From assembly GCA_900547195.1 (NCBI GenBank), contig URFQ01000038.1, positions 1 to 23,861 on the forward strand: a stretch of 23,861 nt of DNA. Reading direction: 5' to 3'. Positions 6,996 through 15,134 of the stretch are shown piece by piece (the stretch's first letter is position 1; every line of letters begins with the position of its first letter). Made by a program: the position numbers and the translations under genes. Source of the DNA: an uncultured Butyricicoccus sp. (GTDB lineage: Bacteria; Bacillota; Clostridia; Oscillospirales; Butyricicoccaceae). The notes under the pieces are model-generated. The model made no database searches, had not been told where the DNA came from, and was given only the letters and a program-made list of their open reading frames with translations.

Positions 6996-7847
6996 TTAGA
7001 AACCGTGCTGCAGGCGCGCGGCCTTGAGGGTATTTTTCATCAGCATGGTGATGGTCATCGGGCCTGCGCCGCCCGGCACCGGCGTCATGTAGGAGGCCTT
7101 TTCCATAACAGCCGGGTCCACGTCGCCGCAGACCTTGCCTTCGGCATTGCGGTTGATGCCCACGTCAATGACCACCGCGCCTTCCTTAACCATGTCGGGA
7201 GTGACAAAGGCGGCTTTGCCGATGGCGGCCACGAGGATATCCGCGCCTGCGCAGATTCCGGTAAGGTTTTGGGTGCGGCTGTGGCAGATGGTCACCGTGC
7301 CGTGGCGGTGCAGCAGCAGCATGGCCATGGGCTTGCCGACAATGTTCGAGCGCCCGATCACAACGCACTGCTTGCCTTTGGGGTCAATTCCGTATTCGTC
7401 AAGCAACTCCATCACGCCTGCCGGCGTGCACGGCAGGAAATCGAAATCGCCGATCATGATTTTGCCGACATTGGCCGGATGGAACGCATCCACATCTTTT
7501 TTGGGATCAATAGCCGCAATGACCGCGTCCTCACAGATCTGCTCCGGCAGGGGAAGCTGGCAAAGAATCCCGCTGATTTTGGGGTTGGCGTTCAGGTGAT
7601 GGATCAGTTTAATCAGTTCGTCCTGCGAGGCCGAGGCGGGCAGGACATGCTTTTCGCTGTAGAAGCCGCATTCGCTGCACGCCTTTTCTTTGTTGCGTAC
7701 ATAGATTTCACTGGCCGGGTCATCTCCCACCAGGATTACCGCAAGGCCGGGAACAATCCCCTGTGCCTTCAGCGCGTCGGTTTCTGCCAGGATCTGGCCA
7801 CGCACTTTGGCAGACAACGCCTTACCGTCCATTCGAATTGCACTCAT
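6996..7847 (-). CDS. folD: Bifunctional methylene-THF dehydrogenase / cyclohydrolase
   Basis: Interconverts 5,10-methylene-, methenyl- and 10-formyl-tetrahydrofolate with NADP in the cytoplasm. 283 aa, usual length. Visible motifs are the YxxxK catalytic pair Tyr49/Lys53 (YVRNKEKA), GILCQLPLP with the catalytic Gln98, Asp120 in KDVDAFHP, the nucleotide-binding GRSNIVGKP (165-173), and TPVPGGAGPMT near the C-terminus (most relatives have GGVGPMT). The start at 7847 has AGGAGA at 7855-7860 and shares ATGA with the lgt stop, so it is the last gene of the ymfF-ymfH-lgt-folD operon. Confidence 0.96.
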   Translation of the reverse strand: MSAIRMDGKALSAKVRGQILAETDALKAQGIVPGLAVILVGDDPASEIYVRNKEKACSECGFYSEKHVLPASASQDELIKLIHHLNANPKISGILCQLPLPEQICEDAVIAAIDPKKDVDAFHPANVGKIMIGDFDFLPCTPAGVMELLDEYGIDPKGKQCVVIGRSNIVGKPMAMLLLHRHGTVTICHSRTQNLTGICAGADILVAAIGKAAFVTPDMVKEGAVVIDVGINRNAEGKVCGDVDPAVMEKASYMTPVPGGAGPMTITMLMKNTLKAARLQHGF

Positions 7848-8701
7848 TGGTCATTCTCCTTTTTATCGAGGTCAATCGGCTTTTCCAGTGCGGTCGGGCA
7901 CCAGATCTGGCCAAGGGTTTCCACTTTGTTTTTCCGTCCCAGGATCAGCAGCACAGCAGCCGCGATGCAGCTGAACCCGGCGAGCACCTGCGACACGCGC
8001 AGCGGCGTGCCGGGGATGTATAGGCTGTCCGAACGCAGCCCTTCAATCCAGAAACGCCCGAAACCATACCATGCCGCGTAGATAAGGAAAATTTCGCCGC
8101 GGAAACGGCGGCGTTTGCTGCACAGATGCAGGATGAAAAATCCGAGCAGGTTCCAAAGCGATTCGTAGAAAAAGGTCGGGTGTACCGGCGCGGCTCCGTC
8201 GATGGCCATCCCCCACGGCAGGCTGGTCGGCCCGCCGAAGGCCTCGGCGTTTACAAAGTTGCCCCAACGGCCGAAAATCTGGCCGATGATGATGCCGCAT
8301 GCGGCAACGTCCAACATGCCCGGGATATTCAGGCGGTGGCGTTTGCCGTAGATACAGATCGTCGCGACCGCGCCAAGGATACCGCCATAAATCGCCAGGC
8401 CGCCGTGCCAGATCATGAGGATTTCAATGGGATGCCCCTTGTAGGAATCCCATTCAAAAACCACATAATACAGCCGCGCGCACACAATGGAAATCGGGAC
8501 GCAGAGTAAAAGCAAATCATACAGATTGTCCTTGGTATAGCCAAACTGTACGGTCTTGCGCGACGAATACGCAGCCGCGACAACAAACCCGACGCAGATG
8601 ATGACGCCATACCAATAGATGTCCTTCCCGAGAATGTTGAACGCCACGCGGTTGAGTGTGAACTCCAGCCCAAGCCCGGGAAACGCAATCACATGCTCCA
8701 T
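7844..8701 (-). CDS. lgt: Prolipoprotein diacylglyceryl transferase
   Basis: Integral membrane enzyme that transfers diacylglycerol from phosphatidylglycerol to the lipobox cysteine of preprolipoproteins. 285 aa with about seven hydrophobic segments. The Lgt signature IFGRWGNFVNAEAFGG (Arg145, Asn151, Glu153) and the upstream His99-Gly-Gly motif (WHGGLAIYGG) are present, plus HPTFFYES and the C-terminal GFGRFWIEGLRSD. The start has AAGGAG at about 8709-8714 inside the end of ymfH. It overlaps ymfH by 13 bases and folD by 4, so translation is coupled along the operon. Confidence 0.96.
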   Translation of the reverse strand: MEHVIAFPGLGLEFTLNRVAFNILGKDIYWYGVIICVGFVVAAAYSSRKTVQFGYTKDNLYDLLLLCVPISIVCARLYYVVFEWDSYKGHPIEILMIWHGGLAIYGGILGAVATICIYGKRHRLNIPGMLDVAACGIIIGQIFGRWGNFVNAEAFGGPTSLPWGMAIDGAAPVHPTFFYESLWNLLGFFILHLCSKRRRFRGEIFLIYAAWYGFGRFWIEGLRSDSLYIPGTPLRVSQVLAGFSCIAAAVLLILGRKNKVETLGQIWCPTALEKPIDLDKKENDQ

Positions 8702-9978
8702 GATGAACTCCTTTCACGGGGCTCGACGACCGCCATCGAGGAGCGGCCCGCCTGCGCCCAGCGCGTAAACATTTCCTGCACATCCTCTGGCGTAATTGTG
8801 TCATACCAATCCGGGAAGGACGGGAAATCTTCGCCGCCGAATGCGGCTTCGCACTGGCAGCGGCAAATTTCATCCGGCTGGTCCAGCGTGCGCAGCGTCA
8901 TGCCATAGGCCGCGCGCTTCATGCGCGCAAACAGTGCAGGCTCCACACCTTCCGCGGCAAGTTTGTGCACCGCGGCTTCTATCTGTGCCCGCGCAGCGCG
9001 CGGGTCCCGGCTGTCGCCGCCGAACATGGCGCAGGCGGCGCCGGGGTGCAGGTTATAGCTGTTCGTGAAATGCCGGTTGATCAGGCGGCCGGCATACAGA
9101 GATGCATACAGCTCCGAGGTTTCCCCAGCCAGAATGCGGCAGCATAGTTCGCCGAGCAGCTGGCGGCGCAGTCGGCTTTCGCCGGGCTGCACGGGAAGAT
9201 CCTTAAATCCAAGCAGGAAGGAGGGTTGTGAGACCGCCATGGTGCGGACCACTTCGCTTTGGCAGACGTCCGCCCGCCGCGCACCGTAATTGCGGGACGC
9301 GATGTGCGCTGCTTCCCCTGGGGAATACTGCTGTGCAATGGATACAATGGAATCAAAGCTGGCCGTGCCACACACAACCAGAACCATGTTTGCGGGGCTG
9401 TAGAACGCGCGGTGGCACTGGAACAGCAGGGCAGGCGTGATGGGAGCGATGCTGTCCACGCTGCCCGCGATTGGGATGCGCACCGGATGTTCGTGGTACA
9501 GGCCCTGGTACATGCCTGCATAGGACTGCCAGAAGGGCGTATCCTCCATCATGCGGATTTCCTGATTGATGATGCCCTTCTCTTTGGCAACGTTCGCGTC
9601 GGTAAAGTAGGGGGTGAAGACAAACTTGGTCAGGATACGAAGATTTTCCTCAAAATTTGACGTGCATGAAAAATAGTAAGCCGTCATGTTGTGGCTGGTG
9701 AAGGCGTTCGGCGAGGCGCCGGTCGCACCGAACTTTTGCAGGGCGTTTCCGTCCGCGTCCTCGAACATTTTGTGCTCCAGGAAATGCGCTACACCTGCCG
9801 GGGCGGCGATTTCCGTGCCGTCCTCCATCGCAAAACGGGAATCGACCGAGCCGAAGTTGGTTGCCAGCATAGCGAAGGTTTTGGAGAACGCGGGTTTGGG
9901 AATATAATAAATGCGCAGGCCGTTTGCGAGCGTTGCCGTCTGCATGGCCTCGCGGACGCGGTCAAAGGTGCGGATCAT
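8689..9978 (-). CDS. ymfH: M16 family zinc peptidase, YmfH-like (catalytic partner)
   Basis: Insulinase/processing-peptidase-like M16 protein, 429 aa. The inverted zinc motif HxxEH is intact (His65, Glu68, His69 in GVAHFLEHKMF), with the likely third ligand Glu140 in NQEIRM. It forms a pair with the adjacent ymfF, which lacks the motif: the usual arrangement of one catalytic and one non-catalytic M16 partner. NCBI family names link YmfF/YmfH to EF-P 5-aminopentanol modification; the exact substrate is unproven. The start at 9978 shares ATGA with the ymfF stop. No signal peptide is seen, so it is probably cytoplasmic. Confidence 0.88.
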   Translation of the reverse strand: MIRTFDRVREAMQTATLANGLRIYYIPKPAFSKTFAMLATNFGSVDSRFAMEDGTEIAAPAGVAHFLEHKMFEDADGNALQKFGATGASPNAFTSHNMTAYYFSCTSNFEENLRILTKFVFTPYFTDANVAKEKGIINQEIRMMEDTPFWQSYAGMYQGLYHEHPVRIPIAGSVDSIAPITPALLFQCHRAFYSPANMVLVVCGTASFDSIVSIAQQYSPGEAAHIASRNYGARRADVCQSEVVRTMAVSQPSFLLGFKDLPVQPGESRLRRQLLGELCCRILAGETSELYASLYAGRLINRHFTNSYNLHPGAACAMFGGDSRDPRAARAQIEAAVHKLAAEGVEPALFARMKRAAYGMTLRTLDQPDEICRCQCEAAFGGEDFPSFPDWYDTITPEDVQEMFTRWAQAGRSSMAVVEPRERSSSWSM

Positions 9979-11234
9979 TGCGCCACCCCCTTTAGAAAAT
10001 ATACGGTGTCGAGGGAAATGGCGCGCCCGGCCATGAGCACCTCGTCTCGGGTGGCGCGGGAGACCCGCTCCATCAGTGTATCGAGGTCATACGTGAAGCC
10101 GCCGGCCGCCTGGCTTTGGAAAAAACGTTCCAGTGTCGCGGGGCTGTCCTGCATGGCGCGGAGCTGGTCAAGCAGTGTCCGGCGCGCGGATTCAAGCTCG
10201 TCATCCGTGAGGTTTCCTTCCTGCAAGTCGGCCAACTGGCGCAGGATTTCATCCCGCGCGACTGCGAAATTGCTGTTTTCGATGCCGCAGGCCACGGTCA
10301 GGATGCCCTTCAGCTTGTCGGAGGCCGCGCTGGCATAATAGCACAGGCTCATTTTTTCACGCACATGGCGGAACAGGCGCGAACCGGTATAACCGCCGAA
10401 GACCGTGGAGAACAGCCGGAGCGCCGGATACCATGCATCGCGGCCGGTCAGGCCGGTGCGGAACCCGATCGATAATTTGCCCTGCGTGACCGCCATTTCT
10501 TCGGTGACCGTGCGCACGGCGCCGGATGCGCCATGCGGCCGGGTGATAGGCATGGCGCGCCGCGCGCCGCTGCAGAAGATACGCAAGCAGTCCGCCACAG
10601 CGTCCGGCGCCATGCTGCCGCAGTAAAACAGTTCGATGGGCGCGGACGTGGTCACATCCTGCCAGACATGCGTCAGCGCGGTGTTGTCCGCCGCGCGCGC
10701 CGCCGCAGCCGAGCCGAGTTCATTGAAGCTGTACGGTTCGCCCGCGCACAGGATTTCCTGCAAACGGCGCACGGCATAGGAACGGGTATCGTTTTTCTGC
10801 GCTTCAATTTTGTCCGCGAGGTTGGCGCCCTCTGCCGCCGTATAGTCGGGGCACAGCAGGCCGCTTTTGCCTTTATAAGGCAGATACCAGAGCGCATGCA
10901 GCAGCGCGGCCAGCCGGGCGGTCACGTTTTCGCCGGGGGTGTAGGCCTCGTCAATCACGTCTGCGATGGTGCCGATCACAACTGCATCGCCGGTCTTGCG
11001 TACATATGGAAACACGCGCGCACCGTACAGCCCGTCAAGCGTCTGGCCGAGCGCGTTCAGGTCGGGGCAGTCCGCCGTGCCGCGGTGCAGCACCTGCGGC
11101 AGCAGGGCGGCGAGCGTGTTATCCTGCGTGGACGGTAGGACAAAGCCGACGCTCAGCACCGATGTTTTATAATGTCCGGCGGTGAGGCAGGTGAGATGCA
11201 CCCCATCGTGCAGCCGGATCGTTGTTCGGTTCAT
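9975..11234 (-). CDS. ymfF: M16 family protein, YmfF-like (non-catalytic partner)
   Basis: M16-fold protein of 419 aa. The region where HxxEH should sit reads LPQVLHRGT, so zinc ligands are missing; a C-terminal segment (REKMSLCYYASA) fits the substrate-binding half of M16 proteins. It probably works as a heteromer with the HxxEH-containing product of the next gene. I chose the ATG at 11234 because GAGGG lies 6 to 10 bases before it and the protein then starts MNRTTIRLHDGVHL; the longer reading to 11318 runs through the promoter. First gene of the ymfF-ymfH-lgt-folD operon, divergent from ylxM. Confidence 0.85.
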   Translation of the reverse strand: MNRTTIRLHDGVHLTCLTAGHYKTSVLSVGFVLPSTQDNTLAALLPQVLHRGTADCPDLNALGQTLDGLYGARVFPYVRKTGDAVVIGTIADVIDEAYTPGENVTARLAALLHALWYLPYKGKSGLLCPDYTAAEGANLADKIEAQKNDTRSYAVRRLQEILCAGEPYSFNELGSAAAARAADNTALTHVWQDVTTSAPIELFYCGSMAPDAVADCLRIFCSGARRAMPITRPHGASGAVRTVTEEMAVTQGKLSIGFRTGLTGRDAWYPALRLFSTVFGGYTGSRLFRHVREKMSLCYYASAASDKLKGILTVACGIENSNFAVARDEILRQLADLQEGNLTDDELESARRTLLDQLRAMQDSPATLERFFQSQAAGGFTYDLDTLMERVSRATRDEVLMAGRAISLDTVYFLKGVAQ

Positions 11235-11275
11235 GCTTTCCCTCTTTTCAAAATGTTTAATGACACGATGAAACC

Positions 11276-11304
11276 AGTATACCCGTATTTGCCCATAAAG
11301 TCCA
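11276..11304 (-). promoter_or_regulatory. Sigma-A promoter for the ymfF operon
   Basis: Minus strand: -35 TGGACT (11299-11304), 17-base spacer, -10 TATACT (11276-11281). It leaves a leader of about 35 bases before the ymfF ATG. Confidence 0.6.
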
Positions 11305-11345
11305 GCCGCCCCCTGCAAATTTCACCGAATTTTTGAAAATGCCTC

Positions 11346-11377
11346 TTGACAATCCGGGGCGGATGCTGTAATATAAT
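11346..11377 (+). promoter_or_regulatory. Sigma-A promoter for ylxM-ffh
   Basis: -35 TTGACA (11346-11351, perfect). The -10 is either TAATAT (11369-11374, 17-base spacer) or TATAAT (11372-11377, 20-base spacer). Divergent from the ymfF promoter. Confidence 0.65.
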
Positions 11378-11388
11378 AGCGTTGCAGT

Positions 11389-11410
11389 TGTAAAGTCATT
11401 TTCCTTTACA
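11389..11410 (+). promoter_or_regulatory. Inverted repeat in the ylxM leader
   Basis: TGTAAAG (11389-11395) and CTTTACA (11404-11410) separated by 8 bases, between the promoter and the ribosome binding site (GGAGG at 11413-11417). Could be an operator or an RNA hairpin beside the Shine-Dalgarno; no direct evidence of function. Confidence 0.35.
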
Positions 11411-11426
11411 CTGGAGGCGGGGATCC

Positions 11427-11804
11427 ATGAAGAATAAACCGTTTGAAATGTGCCTTCTGTTTGATTTTTACGGTGAAATGCTCACCGACAAGCAGAAAGA
11501 GATGTTCGACCTGTATTATAATGAGGATCTTTCCCTCGCGGAGATTTCCGAGCATGTCGGCATCACCCGGCAGGGCGTGCGCGATAGCATTGTCCGCGCG
11601 GAACATACGCTGCGCGACATGGAGCAGCGCCTGGGGCTCGTTGCCCGCTACGGCAGGATCGACCCCATGATCGACTCCATGCTGAGCGATGTGCACCGGC
11701 TGCGCCTGATCAACTCCAACCAACTGCACAATCCGGAAATCTCCCGTGTGCTCGCCCGTCTGGACGAAAACCTGAAGGCGATTGCCGGCGGACGCACCCT
11801 TTGA
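11427..11804 (+). CDS. ylxM: YlxM/p13-like helix-turn-helix protein (UPF0122)
   Basis: Small all-helical DNA-binding-like protein, 125 aa, nearly always encoded just upstream of ffh in Firmicutes and thought to modulate or associate with the signal recognition particle. A sigma-region-4-like helix-turn-helix is clear at about residues 20-65 (LTDKQKEMFDLYYNEDLSLA then EISEHVGITRQGVRDSIVRA). GGAGG lies at 11413-11417. Only 13 bases separate it from ffh, consistent with one transcript from the 11346-11377 promoter. Confidence 0.93.
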   Translation: MKNKPFEMCLLFDFYGEMLTDKQKEMFDLYYNEDLSLAEISEHVGITRQGVRDSIVRAEHTLRDMEQRLGLVARYGRIDPMIDSMLSDVHRLRLINSNQLHNPEISRVLARLDENLKAIAGGRTL

Positions 11805-11817
11805 ACCGGAGGGAACT

Positions 11818-13179
11818 ATGGCATTTGAAGGCTTAACTGAAAAAATTTCCAATACGTTCAAAAAGCTCCGGAGCCGCGGCCGGCTCACCGAGGCCGACGT
11901 CAAGGAGGCCATGCGTGAAATCCGTTTGGCTCTTCTGGAAGCTGACGTAAACTTTAAGGTCACCAAGGATTTTATCAAAGCCGTCACCGAAAAGGCAACC
12001 GGCGCGGATATCCTGGAGAGCCTTTCTCCCGCACAGCAGGTCATCAAGATCGTGAATGAGGAGCTGACCGCGCTGCTCGGCGGACAGAACGCCCGCATTA
12101 CCATTGCGCCGAATCCGCCCACCATCGTCATGATGGCCGGACTTCAAGGCGCCGGTAAAACGACCAACTGCGCCAAGCTTGCAGGCCTGTTTAAGAAACA
12201 GCAGCAGCGGCGGCCTCTGCTCGTCGCCTGCGACGTGTACCGTCCGGCTGCGATCGAACAGCTCAAGGTGGTCGGCTCTCAGCTCGGCATCCCGGTGTTC
12301 GAGATGGGGCAGGGCGATCCGATTGAAATTGCCAAGGCTGGCGTGGACTTTGCCCGAAAAAACGGCCATGATCTGGTATTCATTGATACCGCGGGTCGTC
12401 TCCATATCGACGAGGCTTTGATGGATGAGCTGAAGCGCATTAAGGCCGAGGTCAGACCGAATGAGATCCTGCTCGTCGTCGATGCGATGACCGGCCAGGA
12501 CGCAGTCAATGTTGCGCAGACGTTCGACGAGGCGCTCGGCATCGACGGCGTGCTGATGAGCAAGATGGACGGCGACGCCCGCGGCGGCGCAGCGCTGTCG
12601 GTCAAGGCGGTCACCGGCAAGCCGATCAAGTACATCGGCACCGGCGAAAAGCTGGACAACATCGAACCGTTCCACCCTGACCGCATGGCTTCCCGTATCC
12701 TCGGCATGGGCGATGTGCTGACCCTCATTGAAAAGGCGCAGCAGTCGTTTGACGAAAAGCAGGCGGCGGAAACTGCCAAAAAGATGTCGGCCGGCAAGCT
12801 GACGCTGACCGACTTCTACGAGCAGCTCCAGCAGATGAAGAACATGGGCTCCATGCAGGAAATGCTCGGCATGCTCCCCGGCGTGGACGCAAAGGCGCTC
12901 GCAGGCGCGCAGGTCGATGAAAAGGCCATGGCGCACACCGAAGCCATCATCCAATCCATGACGCCGAAGGAGCGCGACAACCCCTCGATCATCAACTACA
13001 GCCGCAAAAAGCGCATCGCGGCCGGCTGTGGGCTGAGCATTGAGGAGATCAACAAGCTGCTCAAGCAGTTTGAGATGATGCAGAAAATGACCAAGCAGCT
13101 TGTGGGTATGCAGAAGCGCGGCAAGAAGAAAAAGCGCGGCGGCTTCCCGGGCCTTGGGAATTTCAAACTCCCGTTTTAA
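11818..13179 (+). CDS. ffh: Signal recognition particle GTPase Ffh
   Basis: SRP54 homologue that binds signal sequences and SRP RNA and delivers ribosomes to FtsY. 453 aa: N domain (1 to about 90), G domain (about 100-295) with P-loop GLQGAGKTT (108-116), DTAGRL (190-195) and SKMDGD (248-253, where most relatives have TKxDGD), GTGEKLDNIEPFHPDR, and a Met-rich M domain (about 325-435) with RKKRIAAGCGLSIEEINKLL. The RNA-binding GSG of the M domain reads GCG here. A lysine-rich C-terminal tail follows. The start at 11818 has GGAGGG at 11808-11813; the longer frame from 11782 lacks this signal. Confidence 0.97.
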   Translation: MAFEGLTEKISNTFKKLRSRGRLTEADVKEAMREIRLALLEADVNFKVTKDFIKAVTEKATGADILESLSPAQQVIKIVNEELTALLGGQNARITIAPNPPTIVMMAGLQGAGKTTNCAKLAGLFKKQQQRRPLLVACDVYRPAAIEQLKVVGSQLGIPVFEMGQGDPIEIAKAGVDFARKNGHDLVFIDTAGRLHIDEALMDELKRIKAEVRPNEILLVVDAMTGQDAVNVAQTFDEALGIDGVLMSKMDGDARGGAALSVKAVTGKPIKYIGTGEKLDNIEPFHPDRMASRILGMGDVLTLIEKAQQSFDEKQAAETAKKMSAGKLTLTDFYEQLQQMKNMGSMQEMLGMLPGVDAKALAGAQVDEKAMAHTEAIIQSMTPKERDNPSIINYSRKKRIAAGCGLSIEEINKLLKQFEMMQKMTKQLVGMQKRGKKKKRGGFPGLGNFKLPF

Positions 13180-13184
13180 CGTTG

Positions 13185-13201
13185 TGTAAAATTATTTTAC
13201 A
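13185..13201. promoter_or_regulatory. Near-perfect palindrome between ffh and rpsP
   Basis: TGTAAAAT-T-ATTTTACA, 8-base arms around one base. Possible operator or short hairpin; no clear promoter spacing accompanies it. Resembles the TGTAAAG/CTTTACA repeat before ylxM. Confidence 0.3.
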
Positions 13202-13236
13202 ATAGACATTCGCTATTTCAAGGAGGTGAAAAAGAG

Positions 13237-13476
13237 ATGGTAAAGATCAGACTGCGCAGAATGGGCGCCAAGAAGGCTCCGTTCTACCGTATTGTTGTTG
13301 CCGACTCTCGTTATCCGCGTGATGGTCGTTTTATCGAGGAAATCGGCACTTATAACCCCATGACCGCTGAGGCAGAGGTTAAGGTTGACGCTGAGCGTGC
13401 TCAGAAGTGGATCAAGAATGGCGCACAGCCGACCGACACCGTTCGCGGCATCCTGAAAAAGGCCGGCGTGCTGTAA
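13237..13476 (+). CDS. rpsP: 30S ribosomal protein S16
   Basis: Small ribosomal subunit protein bS16 that binds 16S rRNA early in assembly. 79 aa with the family start MVKIRLRRMGAKKAPFYRIV and the motifs ADSRYPRDGRFIEEIGTYNP and VDAERAQKWIKNGAQPTDTV. A very strong ribosome binding site, AAGGAGGTG, at 13220-13228 is consistent with high expression. Followed closely by khpA. Confidence 0.98.
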   Translation: MVKIRLRRMGAKKAPFYRIVVADSRYPRDGRFIEEIGTYNPMTAEAEVKVDAERAQKWIKNGAQPTDTVRGILKKAGVL

Positions 13477-13494
13477 TGGAGTGAGGTTGTGAAC

Positions 13495-13725
13495 ATGAAA
13501 GAACTTCTGACCTACATTGTAGCGAACCTGGTATCCGAACCGGACGCCATTTCCGTTGAGGAAAAGGTGGAGGGCGACGAGATCACCTATGAGCTGCGCG
13601 TGGCCGCAGACGACATGGGCCGGATCATCGGCCGCCATGGCCGTATCGCGAAGGAAATCCGTACTTTGATGAAGGCTGCCGGCAATCGGGAAAACAAAAA
13701 GGTTTCTGTCGAGATCTGTGACTGA
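13495..13725 (+). CDS. khpA: KH-domain RNA-binding protein KhpA
   Basis: Small KH protein, 76 aa, which in other Firmicutes pairs with KhpB/EloR to bind RNA and influence cell elongation and division. The GxxG loop of the KH fold is visible as GRHG in MGRIIGRHGRIAKEIRTLMK. A GTG at 13489 is an alternative start two codons upstream; I prefer the ATG at 13495 because GAGG (13483-13486) is well spaced and MKELLTYIVANLV matches the family start. It lies between rpsP and rimM as usual, but a terminator-like hairpin follows. Confidence 0.93.
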   Translation: MKELLTYIVANLVSEPDAISVEEKVEGDEITYELRVAADDMGRIIGRHGRIAKEIRTLMKAAGNRENKKVSVEICD

Positions 13726-13732
13726 ACCCTTC

Positions 13733-13768
13733 AAAGACCTGTCGCAGGATGACAGGTCTTTTTCTTTT
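13733..13768 (+). terminator. Intrinsic terminator between khpA and rimM
   Basis: Perfect 11-base stem AAAGACCTGTC (13733-13743) / GACAGGTCTTT (13751-13761), loop GCAGGAT, then TTCTTTT. It stands only 8 bases after the khpA stop and directly before the rimM ribosome binding site, so it could act as a partial terminator that lowers rimM-trmD expression relative to rpsP-khpA. Confidence 0.7.
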
Positions 13769-13786
13769 GACTTTATGGAGGAGACC

Positions 13787-14290
13787 ATGAAAAAGCAATT
13801 CTTAGAGGCCGGGAAAATCGTCAATACCCATGGCGTGGCCGGCGAAGTCAAGGTGCAGTCGTGGTGCGACAGCCCGGAAGTGCTGCTCGATTTTGATACG
13901 CTGTACCTGTCGCCCACCGAGCCGGTGCAGGTCAAAAAGTCGTATGTCCACAAAAACTGCGTCATTATGCGCCTCGAGGGCGTAGACACCTGCGAGGCGG
14001 CCGAGGCGCTCAAAAACCGTGTTCTCTATCTGGACCGTGAGGATGTCGAGCTGCCGGACGATCTGGTGTTTATCCAGGATATTCTGGGGCTGGAGATATT
14101 CGACGTGCGCACCGGGGAGACCATCGGCAAGCTGCGTGACGTCCATCAAGGAGCTGGGCATGACTTGTATATCATCCAGCGCGACGGGAAGCCGGATGCG
14201 CTGATCCCGGCGTGCAAGCCGTTTCTCAAAGGCATTGATCTCAAAAAGGGGATCATCACTGTCGAAACCATTGAAGGACTGATCGAATGA
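13787..14290 (+). CDS. rimM: 16S rRNA processing protein RimM
   Basis: Ribosome maturation factor that helps assemble the 30S head, binding S19 and 16S rRNA. 167 aa: N-terminal RimM domain (FLEAGKIVNTHGVAGEVKVQ, a family signature) and a C-terminal PRC-barrel domain (about residues 90-165, with LGLEIFDVRTGETIGKLRDV and DALIPACKPFLKGIDLKKGI). The start at 13787 follows GGAGGAG (13777-13783); an upstream in-frame codon at 13718 is inside khpA and would cross the terminator hairpin. The stop overlaps trmD (ATGA). Confidence 0.95.
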   Translation: MKKQFLEAGKIVNTHGVAGEVKVQSWCDSPEVLLDFDTLYLSPTEPVQVKKSYVHKNCVIMRLEGVDTCEAAEALKNRVLYLDREDVELPDDLVFIQDILGLEIFDVRTGETIGKLRDVHQGAGHDLYIIQRDGKPDALIPACKPFLKGIDLKKGIITVETIEGLIE

Positions 14291-15033
14291 GAATCGATAT
14301 CATGACCCTGTTTCCCGATTTGATCGATGGGGTGATGCGCGAGAGCATTATCGGCCGCGCGCAGGCCAGGGGACTGGTGGAAATCCGCGCGGCCAACATC
14401 CGCGACTACGCGCTTGATAAGCACCATAAGGCGGATGATTCGCCTTATGGCGGCGGACGCGGCATGGTGATGCTTCCCGAGCCGCTTTATCTGTGCCATG
14501 AGGCGCTGACCGGCGGCAAGCATGTCCATACGGTAATGATGAGCGCACAGGGTGCGCCGTTCACGCAGGACAAGGCGCGGGAATTGCTTGCATATGACCG
14601 GTTTATCCTCGTCTGCGGCCACTATGAGGGCATTGACCAGCGCTTCATCAACACTTGTGTGGACGAGGAAATCTCCATCGGGGACTTTGTGCTCACAGGC
14701 GGCGAGATTCCGGCGATGGCGGTCGCGGACGCGGTGTGCCGCATGGTGCCGGGCGTCCTGCCCGACGAGACCGCGTTTCAGGAGGAGAGCCACTGGAACG
14801 GCCTGCTCGAGTATCCGCAGTATACCCACCCGGCCGTGTGGCGCGGGCAGGAGGTACCCGAGGTGCTGCTTTCCGGCCATCATGCGAATATCCTGCGCTG
14901 GCGGCGCAAGATGTCGCTCGCGCGCACCCGGCGCGACCGGCCCGACCTGTTTGCAGCCTTTGAGCCACAGGACAAGCAGGATCGCAAAATTCTGGCGGAA
15001 ATTGAAGCCGAGGAGCCGGAAATGCATCCGTAA
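14287..15033 (+). CDS. trmD: tRNA (guanine37-N1)-methyltransferase
   Basis: SPOUT-family enzyme that methylates G37 next to the anticodon using SAM, preventing frameshifting. 248 aa, usual length. Visible family blocks: MRIDIMTLFPDLI at the start, DDSPYGGGRGMVM, the knot region LVCGHYEGIDQRF and GDFVLTGGEIPAMAVADAV, and LLSGHHANILRWRR near the C-terminus. Coupled to rimM through a 4-base overlap. In most relatives rplS follows directly; here a terminator and a block of about 5 kb intervene. Confidence 0.97.
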   Translation: MRIDIMTLFPDLIDGVMRESIIGRAQARGLVEIRAANIRDYALDKHHKADDSPYGGGRGMVMLPEPLYLCHEALTGGKHVHTVMMSAQGAPFTQDKARELLAYDRFILVCGHYEGIDQRFINTCVDEEISIGDFVLTGGEIPAMAVADAVCRMVPGVLPDETAFQEESHWNGLLEYPQYTHPAVWRGQEVPEVLLSGHHANILRWRRKMSLARTRRDRPDLFAAFEPQDKQDRKILAEIEAEEPEMHP

Positions 15034-15044
15034 AAGCAGAAATG

Positions 15045-15082
15045 CCGGAGAATCAGACATTTGGACTGGTCTCCGGTTTTTT
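15045..15082 (+). terminator. Terminator after trmD
   Basis: Stem CCGGAGA (15045-15051) / TCTCCGG (15070-15076), with an extra inner CAG/CTG pairing, followed by TTTTTT (15077-15082). Confidence 0.75.
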
Positions 15083-15134
15083 GCGTCCGATGGAAAATAC
15101 GGGCAGCATTTTCATCAGAAATCTAGAATTTTTA

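Noticed and set aside
6990..8081. 363-aa plus-strand open frame across folD and lgt
   Set aside because: Antisense to two clear enzymes with intact motifs; no ribosome binding site and no family resemblance.
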